A stretch of 64,000 nucleotides of DNA from Haloplanus sp. HW8-1 (GCF_023703795.1 NZ_CP098518.1:434001-498000), one strand, 5' to 3'. Shown: positions 20,859-29,739, counted from the stretch's first letter. A program made the numbers and translations. Notes: generated by a model not told the origin, from the letters alone.

Positions 20859-21398
20859 TCAGCCGTCGTCCACCCACTCGAAGGCGACACCCGCTCGCTC
20901 GGCGGTCACGGCGTCGCGCTCGGAGTCGCCGACGAACAGCGCCGCCGACGGCTCGGCGCCGAGGCGGTCGATGGTCGCAAGCAGGGGTTCGGGGTCGGGC
21001 TTGTGCGTCGCCACCGAGTCCCGACCGACGACGGCGTCGACGTGATCCAGCAGGCCGTGACGATCGAGTGCCATCCGGCAGGCCGACTCGGCGTTGAGCG
21101 AGCAGACGCCGACGGGGACGGACCACTCCGGAACCCGGTCGGCGTGTGGCAGGCGCATCGCGTCCTCGGCCCCCCGGCGTTCGTGACTCGCGAGGATCGA
21201 CTCCAGATCCTCGGCGAGGCCGTACTCCGGCGCCGTCTCGAACAGCGACCAGAGGTCGGCGCCGGTCACGTCGACGTCCGCCTCGTCGAACACGGCCGTG
21301 GCGTCGCTGGCGGCCGCGTCCCAGTCGACCGCGAGTCGAACGAGCGTCCCGTCGAGGTCGTACACGACGGCACCGTCGTCGTCGATGCGGGTGCTCAC
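20859..21398 (-). CDS. HAD-superfamily hydrolase
   Basis: A 179-residue haloacid-dehalogenase-fold phosphatase. Motif I is VVYDLDGTLV (residues 11-20, with the two catalytic aspartates), motif II is near GVCSLNAE, motif III is the lysine in THKPDPEPLL, and motif IV is FVGDSERDA. The cap domain is small and helical (phosphoglycolate-phosphatase-like). Translation starts at GTG. It is a single gene upstream of the rnj region on the same strand. The substrate is unknown; phosphoglycolate or a nucleotide are reasonable guesses only. Confidence 0.9.
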   Translation of the reverse strand: MSTRIDDDGAVVYDLDGTLVRLAVDWDAAASDATAVFDEADVDVTGADLWSLFETAPEYGLAEDLESILASHERRGAEDAMRLPHADRVPEWSVPVGVCSLNAESACRMALDRHGLLDHVDAVVGRDSVATHKPDPEPLLATIDRLGAEPSAALFVGDSERDAVTAERAGVAFEWVDDG

Positions 21399-21680
21399 GC
21401 CGCCGGATACGCGGCCCCGAATATTGGGGTCTTCGGTCGATCCGCGCGGTCGACAGAACCCTTTTGTGGCCGTATCGTGTAACGATTTTCATGCCGACGA
21501 CCGTCGGTCACTCCGGACACCGGATCGCCGCCGAGCACCCCCGTTCGCGCGAGCGGGGCTGTTCCTGTCCGGGTCGGTGTCCGTGCTCTCGACGACCGAC
21601 GGCAGCGTCCGCCCGCTCCCCGGCCCACGCGGCAACGCGTCCGCGGGTCGCTCCGGGCGACCGCGGGCGGTCGCTCGCCC
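21399..21680. other. Intergenic region upstream of cysE
   Basis: About 280 bases between divergent genes. CGAATATTGGGG near 21420 may be a TATA element for the HAD gene and TTTTGTGGCCGTATCGTG near 21462 one for the other side. In-frame extension of cysE upstream is not supported. I see no gene. Confidence 0.35.
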
Positions 21681-22325
21681 ATGCGTAACCTGCTCGCCGC
21701 TGCCCGTCGTCGGGTCGGCGAGGATCTAGACGCGATCCGCGAGCGCGACCCCGCGGCCGGGAGTCTGCTCGTCCTGTTGACCTGCTATCCCGGCCTGCAC
21801 GCGCTGTGGATCTACCGGATCGCCCACCGCTGTTGGGAGCGCGACCACACCGTGATCGCCCGCCTGCTCTCGCAGTTCGCCCGGCTGACGACCGGCGTCG
21901 AGATCCACCCCGCTGCCGAGATCGGCCGCCGGGTCGTCATCGATCACGGCATGGGCGTGGTCGTGGGTTCGACCGCCGAGGTCGGCGACGACGTACTCAT
22001 CTATCACGGCGTCACCCTCGGCAACCGCCGACCGACCGACGGCAAACGCCACCCGACCGTCGACGACGACGTGATGCTCGGCGCCAACGCCACCGTCCTC
22101 GGCCCGATCGACGTCGGGGAGGGTGCGACTGTGGGTGGTGCCGCCGTCGTCGTCGATTCGGTCGAACCGGGCACGACCGTCGTCGGGAATCCCGCCCGTC
22201 CGGTCGAGACGATCCACCCGGCCGGTGACGGGCAGGACGTCCGGGACGGGGCTGCTGACGTCGACCGGGTCGTCTGTGACGGGGTCGGGTTCCCCGACGC
22301 CCCCGAGGACGACGATGGGGACTGA
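21681..22325 (+). CDS. cysE: Serine O-acetyltransferase
   Basis: A 214-residue enzyme that acetylates L-serine with acetyl-CoA, the first step of cysteine synthesis. After an N-terminal helical domain come left-handed beta-helix hexapeptide repeats: GVEIHPAAEIG, VIDHGMGVVVG, YHGVTLG, HPTVDDDVMLGANATVLG and VGNPAR. The active-site DHG and YHGVTLG motifs are intact. The last 35 residues are acidic and low-complexity, a haloarchaeal addition. No cysK is adjacent. The PGF-CTERM gene follows with its own promoter. Confidence 0.95.
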   Translation: MRNLLAAARRRVGEDLDAIRERDPAAGSLLVLLTCYPGLHALWIYRIAHRCWERDHTVIARLLSQFARLTTGVEIHPAAEIGRRVVIDHGMGVVVGSTAEVGDDVLIYHGVTLGNRRPTDGKRHPTVDDDVMLGANATVLGPIDVGEGATVGGAAVVVDSVEPGTTVVGNPARPVETIHPAGDGQDVRDGAADVDRVVCDGVGFPDAPEDDDGD

Positions 22326-22388
22326 TCCCGGCGCCGTTCAGGACAGATGGCCGACAGGATATTATCCGGTGACTCCGTAGGGACCTCC

Positions 22389-23609
22389 ATGCCACGTCCT
22401 CCCACGGCACTGTGTATTGCGCTGATTCTCTCACTGGTGGTCCCCGCCGCCCCTGTCGTCGCCCAGTCCGACGGCGGAACCGTTACGGTGACCGTCGCCG
22501 TCCGCACCCCGGCCGGTGACGCGGTCACGAACGCGGAACTCGATGTGGAGTGGGCGGACGGGTCGACGACGGCGACGACCGCCGGCAACGGCAAGGCGTT
22601 CGTGGACGTCCCCGACGGGGCACGGGTCGAGGTCTCGGTGACCCACCCGCGATACGTCCGTGACTCGCCGTACGTCATCCAGTCGGCGTCCGAACGTGAG
22701 GTGGCGGTCACGGCGTACCGGAAGAGCACGCTCCGCCTCCAGGTCAACGACCAGAACGGCTCCGCGCTGGAGGCCTCGGTCCTCGTCGAACGCGGCGGCC
22801 TCGACGTGGCGACCGGGTCGACCGGGCCGGACGGCGTCTTCGAGACCGGCGTCCTGCAGGCCGGCGACTACGTCGTCACGGTGACCAAACCGGGGTACTA
22901 CGTCCGTCGGAAGCCGCTCCGGATCGAGGGCGACATCACGAACACGGTTGCGCTCAGACCCGGATCGGTGACGATGACGGTCCGCGTCGACGATCCACAT
23001 TTCGACCCGGCGAGCCCCGTCAACGACGCACGGATCGCCCTCGACGGCGTGGGCACCGTCCGGACCAACCAGGACGGGAACGTCACTCTGGACGTGCCGG
23101 TGAACACGCCGACGACCCTTCGGGTCACGAAGGACGGCTACCGGACCGTCTCCCGCGACCTGACGGTCGGCGAGGAGAACACCAGCATCGTCGTCGACCT
23201 CTCGCGGACGCCGGCGCTGACCGCGAACGTGACCAACGACCGCCTCGTGGCTGACACGCGGGCGGTGCTGGAAGTGACCAACGCCTACGGTGAACCAGCC
23301 TCGGGCGCGACCGTCACGCTCGACGGGGATCGCGTCGGTACCACCGACGCCGAGGGCGAACTCACGATCCGGATCGAGGACCCCGGCGAGCATACGCTCC
23401 AAGCGTCGCGGGGCGATGTCACCTCGAACGCGGTGACGGTCGAAGCGGTGGCGGTCGACGACGCCGACACGACCACCACGGCCACCGGAACGGCGCCGGC
23501 CACCGGAACGGCGACGCCGACAGAAACGGGGGCGGAGAGTCCGGGATTCACGCCTGTCGTGGCGCTTCTCGCGGTACTCGTCGTCGGCTTCCTGCTCCGG
23601 CGTCGCTGA
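22389..23609 (+). CDS. PGF-CTERM surface protein with carboxypeptidase-regulatory-like repeats
   Basis: A 406-residue exported protein. It has a Sec signal peptide (MPRPPTALCIALILSL, cleavage near AQS), then three to four tandem beta-sandwich units of carboxypeptidase-regulatory/Ig type (for example DGVFETGVLQAGDYVVTV, DGNVTLDVPVNTPTTLRV, AEGELTIRIEDPGEHTL). A Thr/Ala-rich stalk follows, likely O-glycosylated, and then SPGFTPVVALLAVLVVGFLLRRR, given here as SPGF plus a helix and RRR tail. That ending is the PGF-CTERM signal for archaeosortase processing and lipid anchoring. A TATA-like GATATTA at 22359-22365, 27 bases before this ATG, fixes the start. Confidence 0.9.
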   Translation: MPRPPTALCIALILSLVVPAAPVVAQSDGGTVTVTVAVRTPAGDAVTNAELDVEWADGSTTATTAGNGKAFVDVPDGARVEVSVTHPRYVRDSPYVIQSASEREVAVTAYRKSTLRLQVNDQNGSALEASVLVERGGLDVATGSTGPDGVFETGVLQAGDYVVTVTKPGYYVRRKPLRIEGDITNTVALRPGSVTMTVRVDDPHFDPASPVNDARIALDGVGTVRTNQDGNVTLDVPVNTPTTLRVTKDGYRTVSRDLTVGEENTSIVVDLSRTPALTANVTNDRLVADTRAVLEVTNAYGEPASGATVTLDGDRVGTTDAEGELTIRIEDPGEHTLQASRGDVTSNAVTVEAVAVDDADTTTTATGTAPATGTATPTETGAESPGFTPVVALLAVLVVGFLLRRR

Positions 23610-23610
23610 T

Positions 23611-24798
23611 CTACCCGCGCAGTGACTCGACGACTGCCTCGGGGTCGGCATCGAGGCCCCCGCCCTGTGCGAAGGTCGGGCCGCCCCCGCCACCGCCGCC
23701 GAACGCCGCGGTGACCTCCCCGACCACCTCGCCGGCGTCCACCTCGCCGGTCGTCGCGACTACGACGTACGGCGGCTCGGCGTCGCCGACCGCGGCGATC
23801 ACGTCCGTCCCGTCGCCGACGCAGTCCTTGGCAGCCTCGCCGACCTCGTTCGGATCGAAGCCGGCGACGGTCCCCACCCGCCAGACGACGCCACCGCGGT
23901 CGACCGTCGGCAGCGACGACAGGCGCGCATCGAGCACGTCGGTCTTGTACTCGCGGACCTCGTCTTCGAGGGCGTCACGGTCGGCCACCAGCGCCCGGAC
24001 CGCGTCGTCTAGCTCCGCGACGCTCGTTCCGAGTTCGCGTGCGGCGTCCATGGCGGTGCCCCGCACCCGGGCCCGGCGGTCGATGGCCGCCGGCCCAACC
24101 GCGAACTTGACGCGGGTCAGGCCCTCGCCGGGGTTCGACCGCTCCAGCACCTCGATCGCCCCGATTTCGCGGGTGTTCGTGACGTGGGTCCCGCCACAGG
24201 CCGCCACGTCCCACCCCTCGACGTCGACGAGGCGGACCGTGTCGGCGTCGGCCATCACACCCTCCTCGGTCTTCGTGTTGAACGCCACGTCGTCGCGGGC
24301 GTGTGCCTCGTTGACCGGGACCCGGTCCCAGGAGACGGGTCGTGAGTCCCAGACCGCGCGGTTGGTGAGGCGTTCGAGTTCCACCAGCACCGCGTCGTCG
24401 ACGTCCGTCGAGGTGGCGAGGTCGACGCGGACCTTCTCGGCGTCGATGTCGAAGCCGCCGTAGCCGAGGTCGTCGAGGAGGCGTCGACCCGCGCCGTAGA
24501 GCAGGTGGCTCGCGGTGTGGGCGCGGGTGCAGTACGTGCGGAACTCGTCGTCGATCACGCCGACCACCGCCTCGCCCGGATCGAGGTCGGCGTCCTCGGC
24601 CAGCGTGTGGACCACGGCGTCGCCGTCGGTCTGTACGTCGGCCACGGGAATCCCGGCAAGCGTGCCGCGGTCGGCGGGTTGGCCGCCGCTCTCGGCGTAG
24701 AAGTACGTCCGATCGAGGGTCACGTCGCGGCCGTCGACGCCGCGAACCGTCGCCTCGAACTCCCGTACGTCGGGGTCCGTAGGGGCGCGCGTCTGCAT
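23611..24798 (-). CDS. alaX: Alanyl-tRNA editing protein AlaX-L with DHHA1 domain
   Basis: A 395-residue free-standing editing protein that hydrolyses Ser-tRNA(Ala) (and possibly Gly-tRNA(Ala)) in trans. Zinc ligands are His94 and His98 in HTASH and Cys201 and His205 in CGGTH. The N-terminal beta-barrel has the AlaX FYAESGGQ signature. A coiled linker leads to a C-terminal DHHA1 domain with the glycine run FGGGGGGGPTFAQGGG. The start MQTRAP was chosen over a codon 24 bases upstream. It lies 40 bases after mbf1 on the same strand, so they may share a transcript. Its stop is two bases from the convergent surface-protein stop. Confidence 0.94.
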   Translation of the reverse strand: MQTRAPTDPDVREFEATVRGVDGRDVTLDRTYFYAESGGQPADRGTLAGIPVADVQTDGDAVVHTLAEDADLDPGEAVVGVIDDEFRTYCTRAHTASHLLYGAGRRLLDDLGYGGFDIDAEKVRVDLATSTDVDDAVLVELERLTNRAVWDSRPVSWDRVPVNEAHARDDVAFNTKTEEGVMADADTVRLVDVEGWDVAACGGTHVTNTREIGAIEVLERSNPGEGLTRVKFAVGPAAIDRRARVRGTAMDAARELGTSVAELDDAVRALVADRDALEDEVREYKTDVLDARLSSLPTVDRGGVVWRVGTVAGFDPNEVGEAAKDCVGDGTDVIAAVGDAEPPYVVVATTGEVDAGEVVGEVTAAFGGGGGGGPTFAQGGGLDADPEAVVESLRG

Positions 24799-24837
24799 GG
24801 ACGGGCATCGGACCCGACCCATAAATCCGTTCGGCTC

Positions 24838-25371
24838 CTACTCCTCGACGAGGTCGACGTTGAGGCGTTCCTCGACGGCGCGGACGAGGGAACCGCCGAC
24901 GCCGGCACGCGTCGCCCGCCCCTGTTCGACCGCGAGGAGGTCGTCCTCGTCTGCGTCGAGGTCGACCGCCAGTTCCGCGACGGTGAGGCCGGCCTCCTGC
25001 CGGGCCGTCTCGACACGCTCCCCATAGCCCGAGATGAGGTAGGGTAAGCGGTCGGACTCGTAGTCGGTACCCTCCTCCTCCCAGCGTTTGGTGTTGCCGC
25101 GGGAGGCGTCGTAGATGCGGGCGGTGTTCTGGGCGGCGCGCTTCCGGCGGTTGGGTTCGTCGGCGTCGGTGCGTGATCCGGAGTCCGACCCGGACCCCGA
25201 ACCGGAGCGGCCGCCGCCGCTCGGTTCGCCGTGTGGCGCACAGTCCGAACAGACCAGGAGGTTCGCCCCGGCGACGTTCGCGCGTTCGAGCGACGACGTC
25301 TCGTGCCCGCAGAGTTCGCAGGCGTCGCCGTCGTCGCCGCCTCCGCCGGAGCCCGTGGAGTATTTGGCCAT
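24838..25371 (-). CDS. Multiprotein bridging factor 1-type regulator
   Basis: A 177-residue transcription co-regulator. The N-terminal zinc ribbon has Cys18-x2-Cys21 and Cys41-x2-Cys44, then a Ser/Gly-rich linker and a C-terminal helix-turn-helix of the lambda-Cro/XRE type at about residues 118-165 (YGERVETARQEAGLTVAELA). Archaeal MBF1 binds ribosomes and general factors, and its target genes are not known. It is encoded upstream of alaX. The divergent promoter region to the next gene is about 118 bases. Confidence 0.92.
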   Translation of the reverse strand: MAKYSTGSGGGGDDGDACELCGHETSSLERANVAGANLLVCSDCAPHGEPSGGGRSGSGSGSDSGSRTDADEPNRRKRAAQNTARIYDASRGNTKRWEEEGTDYESDRLPYLISGYGERVETARQEAGLTVAELAVDLDADEDDLLAVEQGRATRAGVGGSLVRAVEERLNVDLVEE

Positions 25372-25489
25372 ACCCCGATGTACCCGGTCGTCCTATTTCA
25401 ACTCCCTGCCCGACTCGCGGCCGACCGGCGTCGACACACCGTCGCCAGCCATCGAAGCGATTAAATCCGGACTGGCCGAACCCCTGCCC

Positions 25490-25750
25490 ATGCAACAGCT
25501 CATCGTCAGGGGCGACCCCGGCATCCGCAAGGACGCCGTCATCGACTACGACGGCGAGGAGCAGGTCTGTTTCTCGATCCAGCGCCAGGGCGACTACCAC
25601 GGCCCCGACGAGGTGCAACTCTGGTGTACCATCGGCACACCCGACGAGCGGGAGGCCTTCGAGAAGCGCCAGTACGTCCCCCACTGGCTCGACGTGGATT
25701 CGATCGATGCCGACGCGCTCGACGTGGTGTCGTCGCTCGGCCGGCAGTAG
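25490..25750 (+). CDS. HAH_0734-family small protein
   Basis: An 86-residue haloarchaeal protein starting MQQLIVRGDPGIRKDAVIDY. The blocks GDYHGPDEVQLWC and YVPHWLDVDSID match a family named after a Haloarcula gene, of unknown function. It is soluble and acidic. A TATA-like ATTAAATC at 25460-25467, centred 27 bases upstream, selects this ATG and predicts a leaderless transcript. It converges on the DUF2298 gene. Confidence 0.88.
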   Translation: MQQLIVRGDPGIRKDAVIDYDGEEQVCFSIQRQGDYHGPDEVQLWCTIGTPDEREAFEKRQYVPHWLDVDSIDADALDVVSSLGRQ

Positions 25751-25783
25751 TAGTGCGTCGTCGTCGGTCGACCACGGAACGGC

Positions 25784-28096
25784 CTACTGAGCGACTCGCG
25801 GATCGTCGACCCGGTAGATCGTCACCGCCTCGTTCTCGAAGACGGGCGTCAGTCCGGAGACGCCCGCGAAGTCGACCGATCCGTAGCGCGCCCGTTCGGC
25901 CGGCCCGACCCACACGTAGTCCACGCCGTAGCGTTCGATCACGGCGACGGTCCGTTCGGGCGACCCGGTGTAGGCGGCGTCGACGGCACGGACCCGCCGG
26001 AGGTAGGGCTCCCGGCCGCGGTAGCCGACCTCGTGGTGCCAGCCGGCGACGGTCGGCACGCCGGTGAGGCTGGCCGCCGGACTCGCATCCCAACTGTACA
26101 TCCCCGGCGGCGCGGGGGGGTCGCGTTCCGGGCCGGGATACCGGCTCGTCGCCGGCGCGGAGAGCAGCGTCGGCTGGCCGGACAGCCCGTCGACGTAGGC
26201 GATGGCCGGGGCCTCGTCGGGATGGTCGCGCTCGACGAACCGGGTGGCGTCGAGGCTCGGATCGGTCGGCCCTTCGAAGTGTGCCGACAGCGCCAGCCCC
26301 GCGTAGGGCACCGTCGCGAGGACGACGGCGACCGCGAGGCCGGCACGCAACCAGCGGGTACGCGATCCGGGCACCGAGACGCCGCCGGGCCACCGGACGA
26401 ACGCCGGGAGGGCGACGCCGGCGGCGACGCCCCAGAGCACCCACACCTGCGCGTAGGTCTTGAACACCGTGTTCATCCGCAACGGTCCGGCGAGTTCGCG
26501 AACGTAGACGAGTTCGACGATGGCGACCAGCCCTGCGCCGGCGACGATCAACGCCGTCTCGAAGCCGACCGGGCGGTCGGTGCGGCAGGCGGCCCAGCCG
26601 AAGATCAGGAGTGGCCCGACGACGAGGGCGACGGCGAGGTTGGCCGTCAGGGCCAGAACGCCGAGGGCGCCGAGGCCGACGAGCGGTGCGAGCACCCGGT
26701 CGACCGACAGCCGATCGAGCAGGTAGGCGAGAAAGACGGCGACGAACCCGCCGTGGACCAAGAGTAGCGCCGGGAGGCTCGACCGCTCGGCGGCCGACAG
26801 GATCGCAATTTCGCGGCCGCCGGCCGCCCCGAGCAGGAACGGCGACGCGAGGAGGGCCCCGAGGAGTCCGGCGACGGCGGTGACGGCCAGCGCGCCGGCG
26901 AGGTGTTCGAGTTCGGCCGTCAGCGCCCCCGGATCGCGGCCCCCCCGCCACCGGGCCACGCGCGTCGAGAGCACGGCCCACGGCTCCGCGGGGCCGAGCG
27001 CAAGCGCGAGAAAGCACAGGCCGAAAACCGAGGGGAAACTCCAGGTGTCGACGACGGCCTGAAAGCCCGCGAGGATCGGCACGGCGAGGAACGCGAGGCG
27101 GCGACGCCGGCCCACGTCGGCCGCCGGCGTCCGGTAGAGTGCGAAGGCGAGCGCCGCGCCCAGTAGGAGGAAGGGCGTGCCCATCATGTGGGCGTGGAGG
27201 TCGCCGTTCAGCCACGCGAAGAGGGGGAACTCGTTGATCGTCCCCGGGATGACGCGGCTCGCGGTCCAGTAGGAGAAGGTGTCGACCCCGGAGAGCACGC
27301 TGTCGGCCGAATACCGCGTCCGGGATGCGACGACGCCGGCGACGGTCCGCCGAAGTGAGGCGGGAAGCGTCGAGACGACGAGTCGGGAAACGGTGACGAG
27401 GTTGCTCGCGATGCCGACGAAGAAGGCGGCCGAGAGCCCCGCGAGACGCCACGACCCGGCGCGATCACGCGCGATGGCGCCGGCGAGACCGTAGGCGGCG
27501 GTCACGAGGGTGGCGTAGAACCCCGCGAGCGAGAGGTTGTAGGCGTAGCGCGGCGCGGTGCCCGTGAGATCCGCCAGCGCCGCAGTCAGGAGGTGGCCGC
27601 CGTAGTAGTAGGCGACGGGGTCGCCCGCGAACCACATGTCCTCGGGCGGGAGGCGGGTCGCCCGGTCGAGCGACTGTAACAGGCCGAAATCGAGGAACTT
27701 CTCGCCGCCGAGCGGGTACACCGCCGGATCGACGGCGCGGACGGCGATCAGGAAGGCGAAGGCGACGACGAAGACGACGGCCGCTTCGGCGGCGGGGCGG
27801 CCGGGACGGACGCCGTCGGCGAGTTCGAGTCGGCGGTCGGCGAGCGCATCCCGATCGAATGCGGTGAGGAGGGCGAGAGCGAGGAGGGCGACGGCCCCCG
27901 CGGCGACGGCGAGGGGGCCGAAAGTGAGGTGACCGACCCAGTAGACGGCGGTGCCGAAGACGACGAGTGCCGTGGGAAGGCCGATCCCGATGCCGCGGCC
28001 GGGGAGTGTCGCGAACAGACGCGCGGCGATCGGGCGGCCCAGCGCGCCGAGGACGCCGTAGAGGACCAGCCAGCGGAGGACGAGCCCGTACTCCAT
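25784..28096 (-). CDS. DUF2298 giant membrane protein (Chlor_Arch_YYY type)
   Basis: A 770-residue integral membrane protein with roughly 16-18 hydrophobic helices. The signature VAYYYGGHLLTA near residue 176 is the triple-tyrosine motif of the DUF2298/YYY family, and INEFPLFAWLNGDLHAHMMG near residue 300 is its second conserved block, split here as INEFPLFAWL and GDLHAHMMG. The family is related in shape to GT-C glycosyltransferases such as PMT, and the last 180 residues form an extracellular soluble domain. It likely uses a lipid-linked sugar at the outer face, by inference only. It is divergent from a GT2-GtrA pair. Confidence 0.88.
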   Translation of the reverse strand: MEYGLVLRWLVLYGVLGALGRPIAARLFATLPGRGIGIGLPTALVVFGTAVYWVGHLTFGPLAVAAGAVALLALALLTAFDRDALADRRLELADGVRPGRPAAEAAVVFVVAFAFLIAVRAVDPAVYPLGGEKFLDFGLLQSLDRATRLPPEDMWFAGDPVAYYYGGHLLTAALADLTGTAPRYAYNLSLAGFYATLVTAAYGLAGAIARDRAGSWRLAGLSAAFFVGIASNLVTVSRLVVSTLPASLRRTVAGVVASRTRYSADSVLSGVDTFSYWTASRVIPGTINEFPLFAWLNGDLHAHMMGTPFLLLGAALAFALYRTPAADVGRRRRLAFLAVPILAGFQAVVDTWSFPSVFGLCFLALALGPAEPWAVLSTRVARWRGGRDPGALTAELEHLAGALAVTAVAGLLGALLASPFLLGAAGGREIAILSAAERSSLPALLLVHGGFVAVFLAYLLDRLSVDRVLAPLVGLGALGVLALTANLAVALVVGPLLIFGWAACRTDRPVGFETALIVAGAGLVAIVELVYVRELAGPLRMNTVFKTYAQVWVLWGVAAGVALPAFVRWPGGVSVPGSRTRWLRAGLAVAVVLATVPYAGLALSAHFEGPTDPSLDATRFVERDHPDEAPAIAYVDGLSGQPTLLSAPATSRYPGPERDPPAPPGMYSWDASPAASLTGVPTVAGWHHEVGYRGREPYLRRVRAVDAAYTGSPERTVAVIERYGVDYVWVGPAERARYGSVDFAGVSGLTPVFENEAVTIYRVDDPRVAQ

Positions 28097-28193
28097 CTAC
28101 CGGACGGTGGAGCGAGGGACGATAAACCGTTTGTGGTGTGTGTCGGGAACCGAAGTCGTTCGGTTTTTTACGACCGTCGTGAAAGGAACCCCC

Positions 28194-28964
28194 ATGACCC
28201 GATCCGTCGGGGTGGTGATCCCCGCTTACCACCCGGACGTCGATCGCCTCGAAGCCTACGTCGACGCCCTCCACGAGGCGGTCGGTCCCGAGACGATCCG
28301 CGTCGAACTCGACGCCGCGGAGCCGGCGGTCCGCGAGCGACTCGACGCGCTTCCCGCTACGATCAACGAGGCGACGTCCCGCCGAGGCAAGGGCGCGGCG
28401 ATCACCGCGGGGTTCGAGGCACTCTCGACGGACGTGTTGGCCTTCGCCGACGCCGACGGGAGTACTCCCGCCGCCTCCATCGCGGACGTGATCCGCCCGG
28501 TCGCGTCCGGAGAGGCCGACCTCGCGGCCGGGTCGCGCCGCCACCCCGACGCGACCGTCGAGTCCCACCAGACGGTCGCGCGCCGACATCTGGGCGATGG
28601 CTTCGCGTGGCTGGCCCGTCGGCTCCTCGATGTCCATCTCCACGACTACCAGTGTGGGGCGAAGGCGCTCACGAGCGACGCGTGGACGCGGGTCCGACCC
28701 CACCTCCACGAACCCGGCTTCGCGTGGGACATCGAACTGGTCGCCGTTGCCGACGCCGTCGGGTGTCGGATCGTCGAGGTGCCGGTCGTCTGGGAGGACC
28801 GCCCCGAGTCGACAGTCTCGCCCGTCGGGACGACGCTTCGCCTCGCTCGGGGGCTGGTCGTCGCGCGGCACCGCGCGCGCCTCCTCCGGAACGACCGCCT
28901 GCACGTACTGCTCGACCGGCCGCGGGATTCGGCGCCGGCGCTCGTCGAACGGGAACACCGATGA
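28194..28964 (+). CDS. Family 2 glycosyltransferase (dolichol-phosphate sugar synthase-like)
   Basis: A 256-residue cytosolic GT-A glycosyltransferase. It begins VGVVIPAYHPD, contains RRGKGAAITAGF, and has the metal-binding DAD at residues 86-88 in FADADGST. YQCGAKAL and WDIELV are also typical of dolichol-phosphate mannose/glucose synthases. It lacks the C-terminal membrane helices of some relatives. A TATA-like GGTTTTTTA at 28163-28171 is 27 bases before this ATG, which rules out a longer in-frame start. Its stop overlaps the GtrA start (ATGA). It probably makes a polyprenyl-phosphate sugar that GtrA flips. Confidence 0.92.
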   Translation: MTRSVGVVIPAYHPDVDRLEAYVDALHEAVGPETIRVELDAAEPAVRERLDALPATINEATSRRGKGAAITAGFEALSTDVLAFADADGSTPAASIADVIRPVASGEADLAAGSRRHPDATVESHQTVARRHLGDGFAWLARRLLDVHLHDYQCGAKALTSDAWTRVRPHLHEPGFAWDIELVAVADAVGCRIVEVPVVWEDRPESTVSPVGTTLRLARGLVVARHRARLLRNDRLHVLLDRPRDSAPALVEREHR

Positions 28965-29419
28965 CCGGCGGCCTGGGGAAGCTAGAGGAACTGTACTCGG
29001 GGATCCGATTCGGCCAGTTCGTCTCCGTCGGGGCGGTCGGCGCCACCGCCGAGACGATCGTCGTCGCGATCCTGACGGCGGGTTACGGCGTCCTCCCACA
29101 GATCGCCAAGGCCGTCGGCGCCGAGGTGTCGATCACCCTCATGTTTTTGATCAACGACCGGTGGACGTTCTCGGAGGCGGGCGCCGCCGGATGGATCCCC
29201 CGTGGCCGGCGCTACCTGAAGTCACATCTGGTCCGCGCGGGCGGCCTGCTCGTCGGATTCGCCGTCCTGACGGCGCTGACCGCCTGGACCGATCTGACCC
29301 TCGTGATCGCCGGTGCCGACCTCTGGCCGACGGTGGCAAACGCCATCGGCATCGGCTGTGGGATGCTCCTCAACTACCTCACCGAAGGGCTGTTGACCTG
29401 GCGTGTCGGCGCCGACTGA
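28961..29419 (+). CDS. GtrA-family membrane protein
   Basis: A 152-residue protein with four predicted membrane helices and the GtrA pattern: RFGQFVSVGAVGATAE at the N-terminus, FLINDRWTFSE in the first loop and NYLTEGLLTWR at the end. GtrA proteins are thought to flip or help transfer polyprenyl-phosphate sugars across the membrane. Its ATG overlaps the glycosyltransferase stop, so the two are translationally coupled. Together with the divergent DUF2298 protein this forms a candidate cell-surface glycosylation module. Confidence 0.92.
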   Translation: MTGGLGKLEELYSGIRFGQFVSVGAVGATAETIVVAILTAGYGVLPQIAKAVGAEVSITLMFLINDRWTFSEAGAAGWIPRGRRYLKSHLVRAGGLLVGFAVLTALTAWTDLTLVIAGADLWPTVANAIGIGCGMLLNYLTEGLLTWRVGAD

Positions 29420-29487
29420 GTGCGGGCGAACTGCCATCGGGCACGCGAATCACAACCCTTAATGCCGCGACTGGACTCGAATTCGGT

Positions 29488-29562
29488 AGCGGGATGGGAT
29501 AGCCAGGAGATTCCGCCGGGCTCATAACCCGGAGATCGGTAGTTCAAATCTACCTCCCGCTA
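29488..29562 (+). tRNA. Initiator tRNA-Met (CAT)
   Basis: A complete cloverleaf. The acceptor AGCGGGA (29488-29494) pairs with TCCCGCT (29555-29561), the discriminator is A29562, the anticodon CAT is at 29523-29525 in a stem with three consecutive G-C pairs (GGG/CCC), and the T arm is GGTAG-TTCAAAT-CTACC. The A1-U72 pair and the GGG/CCC anticodon stem mark the archaeal initiator rather than elongator methionine tRNA. No intron is present and CCA is not encoded. Three copies of its 3' end follow downstream in whole or degenerate form counting the original. Confidence 0.97.
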
Positions 29563-29568
29563 TTTTCG
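29542..29568 (+). repeat. tRNA 3' end, original copy of a direct repeat
   Basis: The last 20 bases of the tRNA plus flank, reading GTTCAAATC...CCGCTATTTTCG, are repeated exactly 130 bases downstream. Repeats of a tRNA 3' end are the usual mark of tyrosine-recombinase integration. Confidence 0.8.
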
Positions 29569-29621
29569 AGCCACTACGCGACCGAGGAGCGAAGCGACGA
29601 GGAAGCCGTCGGCTCGAAAAT
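29562..29621. terminator. 11-bp inverted repeat directly after the tRNA
   Basis: ATTTTCGAGCC (29562-29572) is matched exactly by GGCTCGAAAAT (29611-29621). The loop contains GAGCGAAGCGA (29587-29597), which recurs at 29649-29659. It begins at the tRNA discriminator, so it could shape 3' maturation, end transcription or be a recombination relic. Confidence 0.5.
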
Positions 29622-29671
29622 CCCCGTAGATTTGCACGAGGGAACGACGAGCGAAGCGAGTCGTTCACGTG

Positions 29672-29698
29672 GTTCAAATCTACCTCCCGCTATTTTCG
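29672..29698 (+). repeat. Exact second copy of the tRNA 3' end (att-like)
   Basis: Twenty-seven bases identical to 29542-29568, preceded by a near match (GTGG for GTAG). It is not part of any tRNA because the 5' half is absent. The 100 bases between the copies hold only hairpins and no gene. Confidence 0.8.
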
Positions 29699-29739
29699 GA
29701 CCCCTCGTAGCGTCGAACCGGGGAGTGAAACGACCGTCC

